Origin: Pseudomonas sp. WJP1
GTDB taxonomy: Bacteria > Pseudomonadota > Gammaproteobacteria > Pseudomonadales > Pseudomonadaceae
Direction of reading: 5' to 3'
Length of the DNA: 64,000 bases
Assembly (NCBI RefSeq): GCF_028471945.1
Contig: NZ_CP110128.1
Coordinates: forward strand, 5,359,001-5,423,000
A program made the position numbers and the translations under genes. Each line of letters begins with the position of its first letter. The first letter of the stretch is position 1. The notes beneath the pieces are model-generated. The model was not told the DNA's origin, searched no databases, and was given only the letters and a program-made list of their open reading frames with translations. This document shows positions 16,115 to 26,035 of this stretch, piece after piece.

Positions 16115-16306
16115 TCAGACGCGCACGTTCCCCCGGGGACCGGCAATCGCCCAAATGATCAGGCCCAGAACCGGCAGCAACAGGATCAACAGCACCCAGA
16201 AGATTTTCATCCCGGTTTCGGCACCGCTTTTTAACACGTTGATGATTGCCCAGATGTCCAAGGCAAGAATGATCAAGCCAACCAGGCTGTTGAACGTGGA
16301 ACCCAT
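16115..16306 (-). CDS. PLDc_N-type small membrane protein
   Basis: The 63-residue product has two hydrophobic helices (LVGLIILALDIWAIINVL and IFWVLLILLLPVLGLIIWAI) ending in AGPRGNVRV. This is the pattern of the phospholipase D N-terminal membrane domain (PF13396) found as stand-alone small proteins. No catalytic part is present. Its function is unknown. Confidence 0.8.
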   Translation of the reverse strand: MGSTFNSLVGLIILALDIWAIINVLKSGAETGMKIFWVLLILLLPVLGLIIWAIAGPRGNVRV

Positions 16307-16389
16307 GATAACGCTCCCGAAGAGTGATATGCCCCTCTTAGGATAGCCGGCCCTGACCAGGGTTCCGTTTTTTTGACAGCTTTAACGGT

Positions 16390-16920
16390 TCAGACGTGGA
16401 TCGCCACTTTCAAGGCTTCCAGCGAGGGCGCGGCGGCGATGCCGACTTCGGCGCACAGCTCGAGTACCCGTGGCACGGCATTGCCGTAGACCAGTACCAC
16501 TTGCAGTTCATCGTCCAGCAACTGGCTGAAGTTCATCAGCGTGTAACCGCCGTTTTCCTTGTTCAGGCTGCTCATCTGCACCTGGATGCGATTCAGCGCG
16601 GTCAGGGCTTCGGTCTTGGCCAGCTGCTTGGGTTTGAGATTGAACTCCACTCCCGGGCCGAACGAGGCGACGATCTGGGCGAACAGGTCCACATAGGTGT
16701 CGGCCTGGAACAGCACGGTCTCGGGCAGGCTGCCCACCACTACCCACTCACCCAGCGGGATCGGGAAGCTGTCGTCGTAGTTGATGTCCGGGTTGGCGCC
16801 GAGGAAAGCCACAGGATCTGCGTAAGCCTGGGCCGCTTCGTCAGCGACTTTCTCGATTTCGTCATCGGCCATGCACCCGGAGCTGATGTTGCTGATGAGT
16901 TCGATGAGGGCGGCTTTCAT
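16390..16920 (-). CDS. Hypothetical protein
   Basis: From ATG 16920 the 176-residue product begins MKAALIELISNISSGCMADDEIEKVADEAAQ. It is soluble, without signal peptide or membrane helix, and no domain was recognised. The frame is open further upstream to about 17172, but that extension overlaps the MCP promoter and start and reads like non-coding sequence. It is divergent from the chemotaxis receptor gene, with 178 bases between the two starts. Confidence 0.75.
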   Translation of the reverse strand: MKAALIELISNISSGCMADDEIEKVADEAAQAYADPVAFLGANPDINYDDSFPIPLGEWVVVGSLPETVLFQADTYVDLFAQIVASFGPGVEFNLKPKQLAKTEALTALNRIQVQMSSLNKENGGYTLMNFSQLLDDELQVVLVYGNAVPRVLELCAEVGIAAAPSLEALKVAIHV

Positions 16921-17098
16921 GGGGGCGGATCCTGTAGCAAGTAAATTTTCAGGGCGCGCAGGATAACGCATTACGCCCGGCGATGGCGGCTTGCAGGCAG
17001 GGCTCGCAATCTTGACCTGCATCAAGCGTTCAGCCCAACAATAGCGGCACAATAATGGCACCTTGCCAAAACTGTTTCCGCTATCAGAGAAGACCTCC

Positions 17099-18580
17099 AT
17101 GGGTGCCTGGCTTAGCAATATCTCACTGAAGTACAAATTCTGGGCGGTGAATGCCGTCGCCTTCGTCACCACGCTGCTGCTGGTGTTTTATGCCGTGCAC
17201 CTCGAACAACAGGCCCGCAGCCATGCCGCCCAGGCATCGGCCCGGGCCCAGGCGCGACTGCTCGCAGCCTGGCCTGCCGGGCAGCCGCTGCCCAGGGCCG
17301 AGAACCTGCTGACGTTCGATCGCGGCCAGGTACCGCGGTTGAACGGACAGCCGTTGCAGGCACTGGCCGACGCCAACGGCTGGGTCGAGATCAATGCGTT
17401 GCCGTATTTCGGTGACGACCTGCCGATCGGCGCCGAAGTCTTCACCCACACGGATGGCCAGCGGGTCGCGCTGATTGCCCATGGCCCAAGCCTGGGCCAG
17501 GTGTTCGGCGAGCGTGCTGCCAACTATGCCCTGGCGGTGTTCATCCTGATGCTGGCGATGCTCGGCGCCTCACAGTTGTTGATCCGCTTTTTGCTCAGTC
17601 AGCTCAATACCCTCAAAGACGTGATGCTCCACGTTGAAAAAACCGGCGACCTGTCGGCCCGTGTCCCGCTGACCTGTAGCGACGAAGTCGGGCAGATGGC
17701 CAACGCTTTCAACGCCATGCAGGCCGGTTACCAGGGCGTGGTCAGTACCGTTGCCAGCACGGTCCGGCAACTGGACGAAGGCGCCGCACGCCTGGCCTCA
17801 AGCATGAACGAAGTGCGTCACGGCATGCTCGGCCAGCAGAGCGAAACCGATCAGGCGGCAACGGCCATCAATGAAATGACCGCCACCGTCTATCACATCG
17901 CCCAGCACGCCGGTGCCACCCGCGACCTGTCGCAATCTGCAGACACCCTGGCCGGCAGCGGGCAGGAAGTGGTCATGCGCGTACAGCGATCGATTGCCGG
18001 ACTGTCCACCGGGGTGCAGCAGACCGCCGAGATGATCCAGCGCCTGGCCGAGGACAGCCAGAAGATCAACGGCGTGGTCAATGTGATCCACAGCATTGCC
18101 GAGCAGACTAATCTGCTGGCGCTGAACGCAGCGATCGAAGCAGCCCGGGCCGGTGAAATGGGCCGTGGTTTTGCGGTGGTCGCCGATGAAGTGCGCAACC
18201 TGGCCAAGCGCGTACAAACCTCCACCGATGAAATCACCGTGATGGTCTCCGCCTTGCAATCAGGCACTCGCGATGCGGTGGACTTCATGCAGGAGAGTTC
18301 ATACAAGGCCGACGAATGCGTACAGCAAGCCCAGGAGGCCGGGGCCGCGTTGGCGCAGATCACCGGGGCGGTGGCGCAGATGCGCGAAAGCAACACCCAG
18401 ATCGCCGTGGCGGCCGAGCAACAAAGCCAAGTGGCCGAAGAGATGAACCGGGCGGTGGTGAGCATTCGCGACGTGACCGAGAATACGGTGCGCCAGACAG
18501 TCAGCTCGGCAACCACCAGCGATGAGCTGGCGGTGTTGGCCGGTCAATTGAGCAAGGCGATCGGGCAGCTCAAACTGTAG
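17099..18580 (+). CDS. Methyl-accepting chemotaxis protein
   Basis: The 493-residue receptor has a first membrane helix at about 14-34, a short periplasmic domain of roughly 105 residues, a second helix at about 142-165, a HAMP linker, and the cytoplasmic signalling domain with the hairpin tip [24 protein letters not shown]. The periplasmic part is too short for a full dCache domain and its ligand is unknown. ATG 17099 follows AGAAGACCTCC. The C-terminus ends SKAIGQLKL without a CheR-tethering pentapeptide. Confidence 0.95.
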   Translation: MGAWLSNISLKYKFWAVNAVAFVTTLLLVFYAVHLEQQARSHAAQASARAQARLLAAWPAGQPLPRAENLLTFDRGQVPRLNGQPLQALADANGWVEINALPYFGDDLPIGAEVFTHTDGQRVALIAHGPSLGQVFGERAANYALAVFILMLAMLGASQLLIRFLLSQLNTLKDVMLHVEKTGDLSARVPLTCSDEVGQMANAFNAMQAGYQGVVSTVASTVRQLDEGAARLASSMNEVRHGMLGQQSETDQAATAINEMTATVYHIAQHAGATRDLSQSADTLAGSGQEVVMRVQRSIAGLSTGVQQTAEMIQRLAEDSQKINGVVNVIHSIAEQTNLLALNAAIEAARAGEMGRGFAVVADEVRNLAKRVQTSTDEITVMVSALQSGTRDAVDFMQESSYKADECVQQAQEAGAALAQITGAVAQMRESNTQIAVAAEQQSQVAEEMNRAVVSIRDVTENTVRQTVSSATTSDELAVLAGQLSKAIGQLKL

Positions 18581-18592
18581 TGGCGCTTCGCC

Positions 18593-18681
18593 TGTAGGAG
18601 CCAGGCTTGCCGACGAAGAACGATGACGCGGTGAGACAGTTACACCGAGGTGTCCGGTTCGCCGGCAAGCCTGGCTCCTAC
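18593..18681. repeat. REP pair (BIME) with conserved spacer
   Basis: Two facing REP units frame a spacer whose GAAGAACGATGACGCGGT part also occurs in the REP pair at 45188-45276. It follows the MCP stop codon by about 12 bases. Confidence 0.85.
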
Positions 18682-18799
18682 GGGTGAAGAGATAATGACC
18701 ATGATCCCTATCGCTTCGATAGCCAAGCTTGATTCGCCTCCTGCATTTACCGGGCCTATCCTTGATTCATGAGTTCAACATGGATCGAGGATCGGCATC

Positions 18800-19165
18800 A
18801 TGGGTAAACGTCACCCCAACCTTCCCGCCTGGCAATGGCGTGCGTACCCGAACAATCACCAGCACCCGGCCAATCTGGTGTTGCACCTGATTGCCGTGCC
18901 GTTGTTCATCGTCGCCTTCCTGCTGATCGCCTGCGGGGTGTTCAGCCTGAACCTGGCCAATTTCGCCATCGGCATCATCGGTGTGATTGCCGCCCTGGGC
19001 TTGCAACGCCATGGCCATACCCTGGAGGCGCAAGCGGCCGAGCCATTTAGCGATCGCAAGGACGCGGTGTCACGCTTGCTGGTCGAGCAATTCCTGACCT
19101 TCCCGCGATATTTCCTCAGCGGCGGCTGGTGGCGCGCCTGGAAGGAGCGCCACCGTCGTCATTGA
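18800..19165 (+). CDS. Small membrane protein, possibly DUF962/Mpo1-like
   Basis: The 121-residue product has one or two hydrophobic segments (LVLHLIAVPLFIVAFLLIACGVF and FAIGIIGVIAALGL) between a polar N-terminus with YPNNHQHPANLVLH and a C-terminus rich in Arg, Trp and His. The NxxNxxxH and HGHTLE elements recall the Mpo1/DUF962 family of small membrane oxygenases. This match is by eye only. Similar Pseudomonas proteins are sometimes labelled terminase, which nothing here supports. It is tail-to-tail with the next gene, whose stop codon is adjacent. Confidence 0.65.
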   Translation: MGKRHPNLPAWQWRAYPNNHQHPANLVLHLIAVPLFIVAFLLIACGVFSLNLANFAIGIIGVIAALGLQRHGHTLEAQAAEPFSDRKDAVSRLLVEQFLTFPRYFLSGGWWRAWKERHRRH

Positions 19166-19963
19166 TCAGCCGAACACCGTCACCGTCTGCCGGCTCATGG
19201 CGATCAACCGCCCTTCCACGTCCCACAACTTCGCGGCGGCATGGCCGTAGCCGTCGGCGGCATGCTCGGTTTCGACCAGGTATTTGCACCAGTCCAGGGT
19301 GCTCAGCTCCAGCAACGGCTGGACGAATTCGATGGTCCAGGTCAGCGTGCTGCCCATCGCCGGCTTCTTCAGGAACGGCATCAGGGCCGGCGGCCAGGCA
19401 TCCACCAGCGCCAGGATGTGCGCCTCGGTGACCGGCTCCTCCTTCACATCACCCCGCAGGCGCACCCAGCCGCCCATTTGACGGGAGGTGTTGCCGGTGA
19501 ACGGCAACCCGCCAACACTCCAGCGCATTGCCAGATGCTGCATGAATTGCGGGAGCACGCCCTCGATGTAGGGCAGTTCCTGGCAGTCGTCCCAATGCTT
19601 CATCGCTGGCGCCGGCACAGCTTGCACCGCTACTTCCGACGGACGCGAGGCGCCGAAGCTGCCCTGGACCAAAGTGACCACCTGGCCGCCCTGCATCGCC
19701 CGGCCCAGCACCTGGCTGACCGCTTTGCCCTCGCGCAATACCTCGACTTCAAAACTGACCGGCACGTCGGGTTCGACCGGGCCGACAAAGGTGATCGCCA
19801 GCGAGCGCACCGGCCGGTCCGCCGGCACCTTGGCGCGCATGGCTTCGTATTGCAAGGCAACCACCAGGCCGCCGAAACTGGCGCGGCCTTGCGCCCATCC
19901 GGCCGGGATCGACAGTTCCAGTGGCTGACGGCGGACAGCGTCGAGCAGATCGCAAAAGCGCAT
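19166..19963 (-). CDS. Acyl-CoA thioesterase family protein (double hotdog)
   Basis: The 265-residue product has two hotdog halves. The N-terminal half carries FGGLVVALQYEAM and a FEVEVLREGKAVSQVLGRAMQGGQVV strand pattern; the C-terminal half carries WTIEFVQPL and the KLWDVEGRLIAMSRQTV ending typical of TesB/thioesterase-like (4HBT_3) proteins. These hydrolyse acyl-CoA thioesters. Substrate range cannot be read. Its stop abuts the stop of the plus-strand membrane protein gene. Confidence 0.85.
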   Translation of the reverse strand: MRFCDLLDAVRRQPLELSIPAGWAQGRASFGGLVVALQYEAMRAKVPADRPVRSLAITFVGPVEPDVPVSFEVEVLREGKAVSQVLGRAMQGGQVVTLVQGSFGASRPSEVAVQAVPAPAMKHWDDCQELPYIEGVLPQFMQHLAMRWSVGGLPFTGNTSRQMGGWVRLRGDVKEEPVTEAHILALVDAWPPALMPFLKKPAMGSTLTWTIEFVQPLLELSTLDWCKYLVETEHAADGYGHAAAKLWDVEGRLIAMSRQTVTVFG

Positions 19964-20091
19964 GAAGACCTCAAGGCAGGAAAAGGATGATGGGATCTTA
20001 ACCAGCTCACCAAGGCTGTACAGTGCCTATTCCGGTCAAATTGACTGACAGATGAGCCGCCTGTGTCCCCCCTGTAGGAGCCGTGATGGGT

Positions 20092-20859
20092 TCAGGATTT
20101 GAAACAGGCCTTGCTGAGCTTGTCCAGCACCCGGTCGGCGCGCTGTTCGGCCTCGGCCATGGTGGCTTGCCAAACGGCGACACAAGGCTGCAAATCGGCT
20201 TCCTGCTCGGCCATGGCCAGCCATTGCACACAGTCGTGCCAGTCCCCCAGGGCTCCCTGGGCCGCTTTCAACCTGGGCATGGCGGCCTTGGGCAGGCGAT
20301 CCAGCTCGGGGTAGGCGTCGATGCCATACCGCACGCGCTTGATCAGCAGGCGCAAGCGATGACGGTCATGGGCCGGATCGTGCAGGGCGGTGTCGAGTTT
20401 CTTCCACTGTTTGCCCAGGCGCTTTTCGATGCGCTTACCGATCCCCTTGAGCAACCCTTGGCGCTGGGCAGCGCGCAGGAATCGCGGGAAGGCATCGAGG
20501 ATCATCAGCAGCTGCGCAAGCTCGGTACTGGTCGCCACTGCGGGATACGCCTTGGCCATTTGCACCATGCGCCGCTGCGCGGCTTGCGCTTGATCGTGCT
20601 CGAGCAAGTAGGCGGCCAACACCTCGCGATCGCGCAATGGCGTGGTCAAGTCGCCCACCCCGGACGCCGCCACCTCCAGCTGTTCGACCCCGGGCAAGCC
20701 CCGCAACGGCCGCAACAGGCTGCGCAACCGGCGCACCGTGGTGCGCAAGTCGTGCAGTGCCTCTGGGTCGGTGTGGGCACTCAAGCGTGCCTGGCAGGCC
20801 AGCAGACGAACTTCCAGGCCCAGGACCCGGGCCACCAACCTATCGATCATGGAGTGCAC
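20092..20859 (-). CDS. CHAD domain protein
   Basis: The 255-residue, all-helical product carries conserved basic residues of CHAD domains (DPEALHDLRTTVRRLRSLLRP, KRVRYGIDAYPEL, LGDWHDCVQW). CHAD proteins bind polyphosphate through these basic helices. There is no CYTH triphosphatase domain fused to it and none next to it. The first helices replace the usual HxxRV motif with LHDLRT. Confidence 0.88.
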   Translation of the reverse strand: MHSMIDRLVARVLGLEVRLLACQARLSAHTDPEALHDLRTTVRRLRSLLRPLRGLPGVEQLEVAASGVGDLTTPLRDREVLAAYLLEHDQAQAAQRRMVQMAKAYPAVATSTELAQLLMILDAFPRFLRAAQRQGLLKGIGKRIEKRLGKQWKKLDTALHDPAHDRHRLRLLIKRVRYGIDAYPELDRLPKAAMPRLKAAQGALGDWHDCVQWLAMAEQEADLQPCVAVWQATMAEAEQRADRVLDKLSKACFKS

Positions 20860-20911
20860 TCCGTAAACAGCTGCCGTTTTTTAGCTTGCAGCTTATTACT
20901 TGTAGCTGCTT

Positions 20912-21190
20912 CTATCGCCCTGCGCGCGATTCACGAATATAGAAGCGCGCCTTCTCGGCCTTCTTCGAGCAGCCCTCGAAACCTTCGAATTGCTGCTGGG
21001 TCTTGGCCGCAGTCAGCAGCGACAACGCCTTGGAGTAGCTGACGGTCCCGGCGAAGCCTTCGGCCTTGGCCAGGTCCAGCTCACGCCATGCGGCATCGAG
21101 CTGGCTGCCGCAGCTGTCGCGGTAAGCGGTTTTGCCGGCACAACCGGCCAGTGCCAGGGCAATCAGTGGCACGCAGATCCAGGCTTTCAT
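20912..21190 (-). CDS. Small lipoprotein
   Basis: The 92-residue product has a signal peptide with lipobox LALAGC, so Cys17 is probably lipidated. The mature part is short, helical and has two more Cys residues that could form a disulfide (DSCGSQ and EGCSKK). Function is unknown. It lies 52 bases upstream of the CHAD gene in the same direction. Confidence 0.85.
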   Translation of the reverse strand: MKAWICVPLIALALAGCAGKTAYRDSCGSQLDAAWRELDLAKAEGFAGTVSYSKALSLLTAAKTQQQFEGFEGCSKKAEKARFYIRESRAGR

Positions 21191-21407
21191 TTCTTACACC
21201 TCAAGATAGGTAAACAGTCATGCAGGTAGGACGGTCTGGCGGGCAAAAAGTGCCGTTCATCGCCAACGCAAATCCCGCGAGGCGAGAATACCCATCTGCC
21301 GCCAGGGAGTGTCGAAAAAACGACCCATTCGCGCGGCCGAACGACCTGACGATTGAAGCGCGCCCCTCGTTGGGTGCATTGTTGAACCATTCAGACGAGG
21401 GCGATCA

Positions 21408-22448
21408 ATGAAAAAGCGTGTCGCACTGGTGTTGGGCTCGGGTGGAGCCCGGGGCTATGCCCATATCGGCGTCATCCAGGAAATCGAACGGCGTGGCTAC
21501 GATATCGCCTGTATCGCCGGTTGTTCCATGGGGGCGGTGGTCGGCGGGATCTACGCCGCCGGCAAACTCGATGATTATCGCGACTGGATCGAGAGCCTGG
21601 ATTACCTCGATGTGTTGCGCCTGGTGGACGTCAGTTTTCGCCTGGGGGCCATCCGCGGTGAAAAGGTCTTCGGGCAGATCCGCAAGATCGTTGGCGAAAT
21701 CAATATCGAAGATCTACGCATCCCCTACACGGCGGTGGCCACCGACCTGACCAACCAGCAGGAAATCTGGTTCCAGGAGGGCTGCCTGCACCAGGCCATG
21801 CGTGCCTCGGCGGCGATTCCCAGCCTGTTTACACCGGTGATGCAGGGCAATCGCATGCTGGTCGATGGCGGCATCCTCAACCCCTTGCCGATCGTGCCGG
21901 TGGTGTCGAGCCATTGCGACCTGATCATCGCGGTCAACCTCAACTCCACCAACCAGCGTCACTACAAGATGCCTGTCATCCAGCGGCCCGCCGCATTCAA
22001 GACCCGATTCGACAGCCTGATCAGCTCGCTTGGCTCAAAGATGCCGTTCCGGCGCACACAGGCCGAGCAGTTACTGCGGCTGGAGAAAGAAGCCTTGATG
22101 GCCGAAGCGGCGGAGATCAACCCCTGGGTCGAGTCGGCCGACCCCGAAGCCCAACAACCGGCGGCCGCGCCTGAACGGGACGGTGCGCCGAAGTCCGCCA
22201 CCGGGTCGTTCATCATCGACAACGTGGGGCCGGCGTCCCTGCTGGATTTGATCAACCAGAGTTTCGAGGTGATGCAGACATCGCTCGCGCAATACAAGAT
22301 TGCCGGGTATCCGCCGGACATCCTGATCAACGTGCCGAAGCGGGTGTGCCGGTTTTTCGAGTTCTACAAGGCGCCGGAGTTGATCGCGCTGGGGCGCGAG
22401 ATTGCGCGCGATACGCTGGATCGCTACGAGAATGAGCGCGATTCCTGA
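21408..22448 (+). CDS. Patatin-like phospholipase
   Basis: The 346-residue product carries the patatin catalytic dyad: Ser40 in the GCSMG nucleophile elbow and Asp153 in DGGILNPLP, plus the oxyanion loop GSGGARGYAHIG at 10-21. This is an RssA-type bacterial patatin, a putative lipid acyl hydrolase, without signal peptide. A C-terminal extension of about 150 residues contains an ASLLDLINQSFEVMQ segment. ATG 21408 follows GACGAGGGCG. It is a single gene facing the kdp operon, with a REP pair between. Confidence 0.9.
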   Translation: MKKRVALVLGSGGARGYAHIGVIQEIERRGYDIACIAGCSMGAVVGGIYAAGKLDDYRDWIESLDYLDVLRLVDVSFRLGAIRGEKVFGQIRKIVGEINIEDLRIPYTAVATDLTNQQEIWFQEGCLHQAMRASAAIPSLFTPVMQGNRMLVDGGILNPLPIVPVVSSHCDLIIAVNLNSTNQRHYKMPVIQRPAAFKTRFDSLISSLGSKMPFRRTQAEQLLRLEKEALMAEAAEINPWVESADPEAQQPAAAPERDGAPKSATGSFIIDNVGPASLLDLINQSFEVMQTSLAQYKIAGYPPDILINVPKRVCRFFEFYKAPELIALGREIARDTLDRYENERDS

Positions 22449-22473
22449 AATTATCGATTGAATGTCAGGGCCT

Positions 22474-22565
22474 CTTCGCTGGCAAGCCAGCTCCCACAGG
22501 ATTTGCGTGAAATCCAGACTCGTGGACACCACAAAACACTGTGGGAGCTGGCTTGCCAGCGATGG
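22474..22565. repeat. REP pair (inverted)
   Basis: Facing REP units CTTCGCTGGCAAGCCAGCTCCCACAG and CTGTGGGAGCTGGCTTGCCAGCG lie between the convergent patatin and kdpE genes and could act as a shared 3' boundary. Confidence 0.85.
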
Positions 22566-22587
22566 GGCCGGTACAGACAACACAGAT

Positions 22588-23286
22588 TTAAAGGCTGCCC
22601 TCACTCAACAATCGATAACCCACCCCCGCCTCGGTGACGATAAACCGCGGCTGCGTCGGGTCGTCCGCCAGTTTCTGGCGCAGGTGCCCAACCACGATCC
22701 GCAAGTAATGCGTGTCTTCGGTATGAGTCGGCCCCCAGATGTCCTTGAGCAGTTGCTGCTGGGTGATGACCCGTCCGGGGTGCCGTGCAAGCTGCGCCAG
22801 CACCGCGTACTCCTTGCGGGTCAGCGCGACCTCGCTGCCATCGAGCAATACCCGGCGATAGGCCAGGTCGACCGTCAGCGGGCCGAAGGTCAGCGCCGCT
22901 TGCTGGGCCTCGCCCACCGGTGCCTGACGCAATAGCGCGCGAATCCGCGCGAGGAATTCCTGGATGCCAAAGGGTTTGGTCACGTAGTCATTGGCGCCGC
23001 CGTCCAGCGCCTCGACTTTCTGCCCTTCACCGGCACGCACCGAGAGCACCAGCACCGGCACTGTCGACCACTCGCGAAACTCGCGCAGCACCTGCTGGCC
23101 GTCCATGTCCGGCAGGCCGAGGTCGAGCACCAGCAGGTCCGGTTTGTTCAACGCCGCTTGCGCCAGCCCTTCGGTGCCGGTGCCGGCCTCCAGCACTTTA
23201 TAGCCCTGGGAAGCGAGGCTGATGCGCAGGAATTTGCGGATTTGCGGTTCGTCGTCGATGACCAGGATGGTCGCGGTCTGGCTCAT
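22588..23286 (-). CDS. kdpE: Response regulator KdpE
   Basis: The 232-residue OmpR-type regulator has a receiver domain (acidic pocket DDE at 11-13, phospho-acceptor Asp55, Lys in DYVTKPF) and a C-terminal winged helix domain (RKEYAVLAQLARHPGRVITQQQLL). It is phosphorylated by KdpD and activates kdpFABC when potassium is limiting. It starts 48 bases after the kdpD stop. An operator resembling the E. coli KdpE site is found upstream of kdpF. Confidence 0.95.
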   Translation of the reverse strand: MSQTATILVIDDEPQIRKFLRISLASQGYKVLEAGTGTEGLAQAALNKPDLLVLDLGLPDMDGQQVLREFREWSTVPVLVLSVRAGEGQKVEALDGGANDYVTKPFGIQEFLARIRALLRQAPVGEAQQAALTFGPLTVDLAYRRVLLDGSEVALTRKEYAVLAQLARHPGRVITQQQLLKDIWGPTHTEDTHYLRIVVGHLRQKLADDPTQPRFIVTEAGVGYRLLSEGSL

Positions 23287-23334
23287 GGATTCACATCAAC
23301 ACAAAGAAGTGGCAAGAGAGTAACGCAAGCACGA

Positions 23335-25986
23335 TCAGGCTTCACTTTCATAGCCTGGCTGCGCCTGCAACGGCAAATGCAAGGTGATGCAGGTGCCGTG
23401 CCCTTCGATACCGTCGGCAACGCTGATCCGCCCGCCATGGGCACCGACCATGCCCTGACAGATCGCCAACCCCAGCCCGGTGCCCTGCCCGCCACGGTCG
23501 CCGCGGGCAGCGGTGTAGAACATGTCGAAAATCTTCTCCCGTTCCGCTTCCGGAATCCCCGGTCCTTCGTCGCTGACTGAGAAAAACAGCTCCGTGTCAT
23601 CAGCCCCCGCGCGCACTTGCAGGCGCCCGTGGGAGGGCGAGAAGCGCGCAGCGTTTTCCATCACGTTGACCAAGGCCTGCTCGATCAGTGCGGCGTGGAC
23701 GAACAGCAGCGGCAGTTGCGCCGGCACCTCGGTAGTGACCTGCAACGGGGCCAATACCGCGCGCAGGCGATTGAGCGCACTGCCGACGATGTCCGCCGGC
23801 GATACCCAGTCCCGCGCCAGCTTCAACGCACCGTGACCGAGGCGGGTCATGTCCAGCAGGTTTTGAATGTAGCGGTCGAGGCGTTCGGCCTCATCGCGGG
23901 TGCCTTCGAGCAACTCGCGGCGATCCTCCAGGGGAATGGCTTCGCCGAGGGCCAGCAGGCTGTCGATACTGCCGCGCATGGACGTCAGTGGCGTGCGCAG
24001 ATCATGGGACACCGACGCCAGCAAGGCACTGCGCAGTTGCTCGGTTTCGCCGTGCAACCGCGCGGCTTCCAGGTCATCGGCCAGTTGTGCGCGGGCCAGT
24101 GCCTGGGCCAGCGGCTGGCTCAACGCGGTCAACAAACGCCGACGCTGGCCGCTCAAGGTCTGGCCTTCTTTCGCACACACGCCGAGCAGCGCCAGCGGCC
24201 CCTCCTCCACCGACAATGGCCACCACCACCAACGACCGAACGGCAACGTCCCGGTGCCCGCGCCCGCCGGTTGATCGTGTTGCCAGGCCCAATCGGCGGC
24301 GGCGCGTTCGGCTTCGGTGAACTCCAGCGGGCCACCGGTTTCGACTTTCCAGCCGCTCTGGCCGTCGCGGTCGAGCAGGCACAGTTGCACATCGCTCCAG
24401 CCGTTGAGGTGCTGGGCCGCCGCGCTGACCACAGCCTGACGATCGGTGGCGGCGGTGAGTTTGCGCGACAGGTCGAGCAGTTCGCTGGTCTCTTCCTGGG
24501 TATCGCGCAGGGCCTGTAATTGCCGGCGCTGGCGTGCCGCGAGGTTGCCGGTGAGGGCCGCCATCAGCAGGAAGAACAGCAAGGTCAGCACGTCTTCTTC
24601 GCGCTGGATGCTGAAGGAAAAATTCGGCGGGATGAACAGAAAATCGTAGGTCAGGAACGACAGCGCCGCACAGGCCAGTGCCGGGCCAAGGCTGCTGCGC
24701 ACCGCCACCAGCAACACGGCGGCGAGGAACACCAGCGAGATGTTCGGCAACGGCAGCACACTCGCCACCGCCCAGGCCAGGGCGCTGGCCAACAACGTCG
24801 CCACCACGGCCAGTGCGTAGTCGAACCCTACCTGCGACTGCATCGAGCGCTGGCGTGGCTGATGCTGTTCATGCTCGGTGTCGAGCACGTTGATTTCCAA
24901 CCCGCGGGCATTGCGCAGCAGGCGCGCCGCCAGGCCGCCACCGAACAATCGACGACGCAGGCGCGGCCGCGACTGGCCGACCAGCACCAGGCTGGCGCGG
25001 CGTTCGGCGGCGTGCTGGATCAGGGTTTTGGCCACCTCGCCGGCCCGCAGCAGCACCACTTCACCGCCGAGGCGTTCGGCCAGTTGCTGGGCACTCTGCA
25101 GACGCAGCCGCGACTGCTCGTCACGCGCGCTGCCGTTATCCACATGTACAAGGCTCCACGGCAGATGCCGACGCTGGGCAACGCGGCTGGCATGCCGCAC
25201 CAGGCGTTCGGCCTGGGCATCGCCATCGACGCCGACCAACAAGCGACCGCGCACCGTGGGCGCCGCTTGCCCCATCTGCCGATAGCCCTGGGTCAGGTCG
25301 TTATCGACCTGGGCGGCGGCGGTTTGCATCGCCAGTTCGCGCAGGGCGGTAAGGTTGGTCTGGGAGAAAAACGCATCGATCGCCGCCCGTGCCTGCTCGG
25401 GCACGTAGACCTTGCCGTCGCGCAGACGCTCGAGCAACTCCCGTGGTGGCAGGTCGATCAGCAGCAGTTCATACGCTTCCTGCAACACCCAGTCCGGCAG
25501 GGTTTCGCGCACCTGCACGCCGGTGATGCCGCGCACCTGATCATTCAGGCTTTCCAGGTGCTGGACGTTGACCGTGGTGTATACGTCGATGCCCGCGGCG
25601 AGCAGCTCCTGGATGTCCTGCCAGCGTTTTTCGTGACGGCTGCCGGGGGCGTTGGTGTGGGCCAGTTCGTCCACCAGCACCAGCCGGGGCTTGGCCGCGA
25701 GCAGACCGTCGAGGTCCATTTCCTCCAGCTCCACGCCACGGTACATCGAGCGCACCAAGGGCAGTTGCGGCAAGCCGCCAAGCAACGCTTCGGTCTCGAA
25801 GCGGCCATGGGTCTCGACCACGCCGGCGATGACTTTCACACCTTGGCGCAGCTGGGTGTGAGCTGCCTGCAGCATGGCGTAGGTCTTGCCGACGCCGGGC
25901 GCGGCGCCGAGGAAGACCTTGAGCCGGCCACGGCCATTGCGGGGCAGGTCTGCTAACAGCGCGTCGGCGCGGCCGGAGTCGCTCAT
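23335..25986 (-). CDS. kdpD: Potassium sensor histidine kinase KdpD
   Basis: The 883-residue inner-membrane kinase has the standard KdpD order: N-terminal KdpD domain with Walker A GAAPGVGKTYAM near residues 28-39, a universal-stress-like domain (about 250-370), four close membrane helices (about 395-490), a GAF-type domain, a kinase core with His661 in SVSHDLRTPL, and an ATPase domain with NVMENAARFS and GLGLAICQGMV. It senses potassium limitation and phosphorylates KdpE. It is separated from kdpC by a REP pair. Confidence 0.96.
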   Translation of the reverse strand: MSDSGRADALLADLPRNGRGRLKVFLGAAPGVGKTYAMLQAAHTQLRQGVKVIAGVVETHGRFETEALLGGLPQLPLVRSMYRGVELEEMDLDGLLAAKPRLVLVDELAHTNAPGSRHEKRWQDIQELLAAGIDVYTTVNVQHLESLNDQVRGITGVQVRETLPDWVLQEAYELLLIDLPPRELLERLRDGKVYVPEQARAAIDAFFSQTNLTALRELAMQTAAAQVDNDLTQGYRQMGQAAPTVRGRLLVGVDGDAQAERLVRHASRVAQRRHLPWSLVHVDNGSARDEQSRLRLQSAQQLAERLGGEVVLLRAGEVAKTLIQHAAERRASLVLVGQSRPRLRRRLFGGGLAARLLRNARGLEINVLDTEHEQHQPRQRSMQSQVGFDYALAVVATLLASALAWAVASVLPLPNISLVFLAAVLLVAVRSSLGPALACAALSFLTYDFLFIPPNFSFSIQREEDVLTLLFFLLMAALTGNLAARQRRQLQALRDTQEETSELLDLSRKLTAATDRQAVVSAAAQHLNGWSDVQLCLLDRDGQSGWKVETGGPLEFTEAERAAADWAWQHDQPAGAGTGTLPFGRWWWWPLSVEEGPLALLGVCAKEGQTLSGQRRRLLTALSQPLAQALARAQLADDLEAARLHGETEQLRSALLASVSHDLRTPLTSMRGSIDSLLALGEAIPLEDRRELLEGTRDEAERLDRYIQNLLDMTRLGHGALKLARDWVSPADIVGSALNRLRAVLAPLQVTTEVPAQLPLLFVHAALIEQALVNVMENAARFSPSHGRLQVRAGADDTELFFSVSDEGPGIPEAEREKIFDMFYTAARGDRGGQGTGLGLAICQGMVGAHGGRISVADGIEGHGTCITLHLPLQAQPGYESEA

Positions 25987-26035
25987 GCTTTAAGTTCTCT
26001 TTATTCAGGTATTCATGTGGTGCCTGGGAGGCCGT

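Noticed and set aside
16921..17172. N-terminal extension of the 176-residue protein
   Set aside because: It overlaps the MCP promoter and start, and the translated residues look random.
18800..19165. Phage terminase, a label used for similar proteins
   Set aside because: The protein has membrane helices and no ATPase or nuclease motif, and no phage genes are near.
24520..25956. Long plus-strand frame opposite kdpD
   Set aside because: Antisense to the conserved KdpD domains; translation rich in Gln, His and Arg with no family signature.
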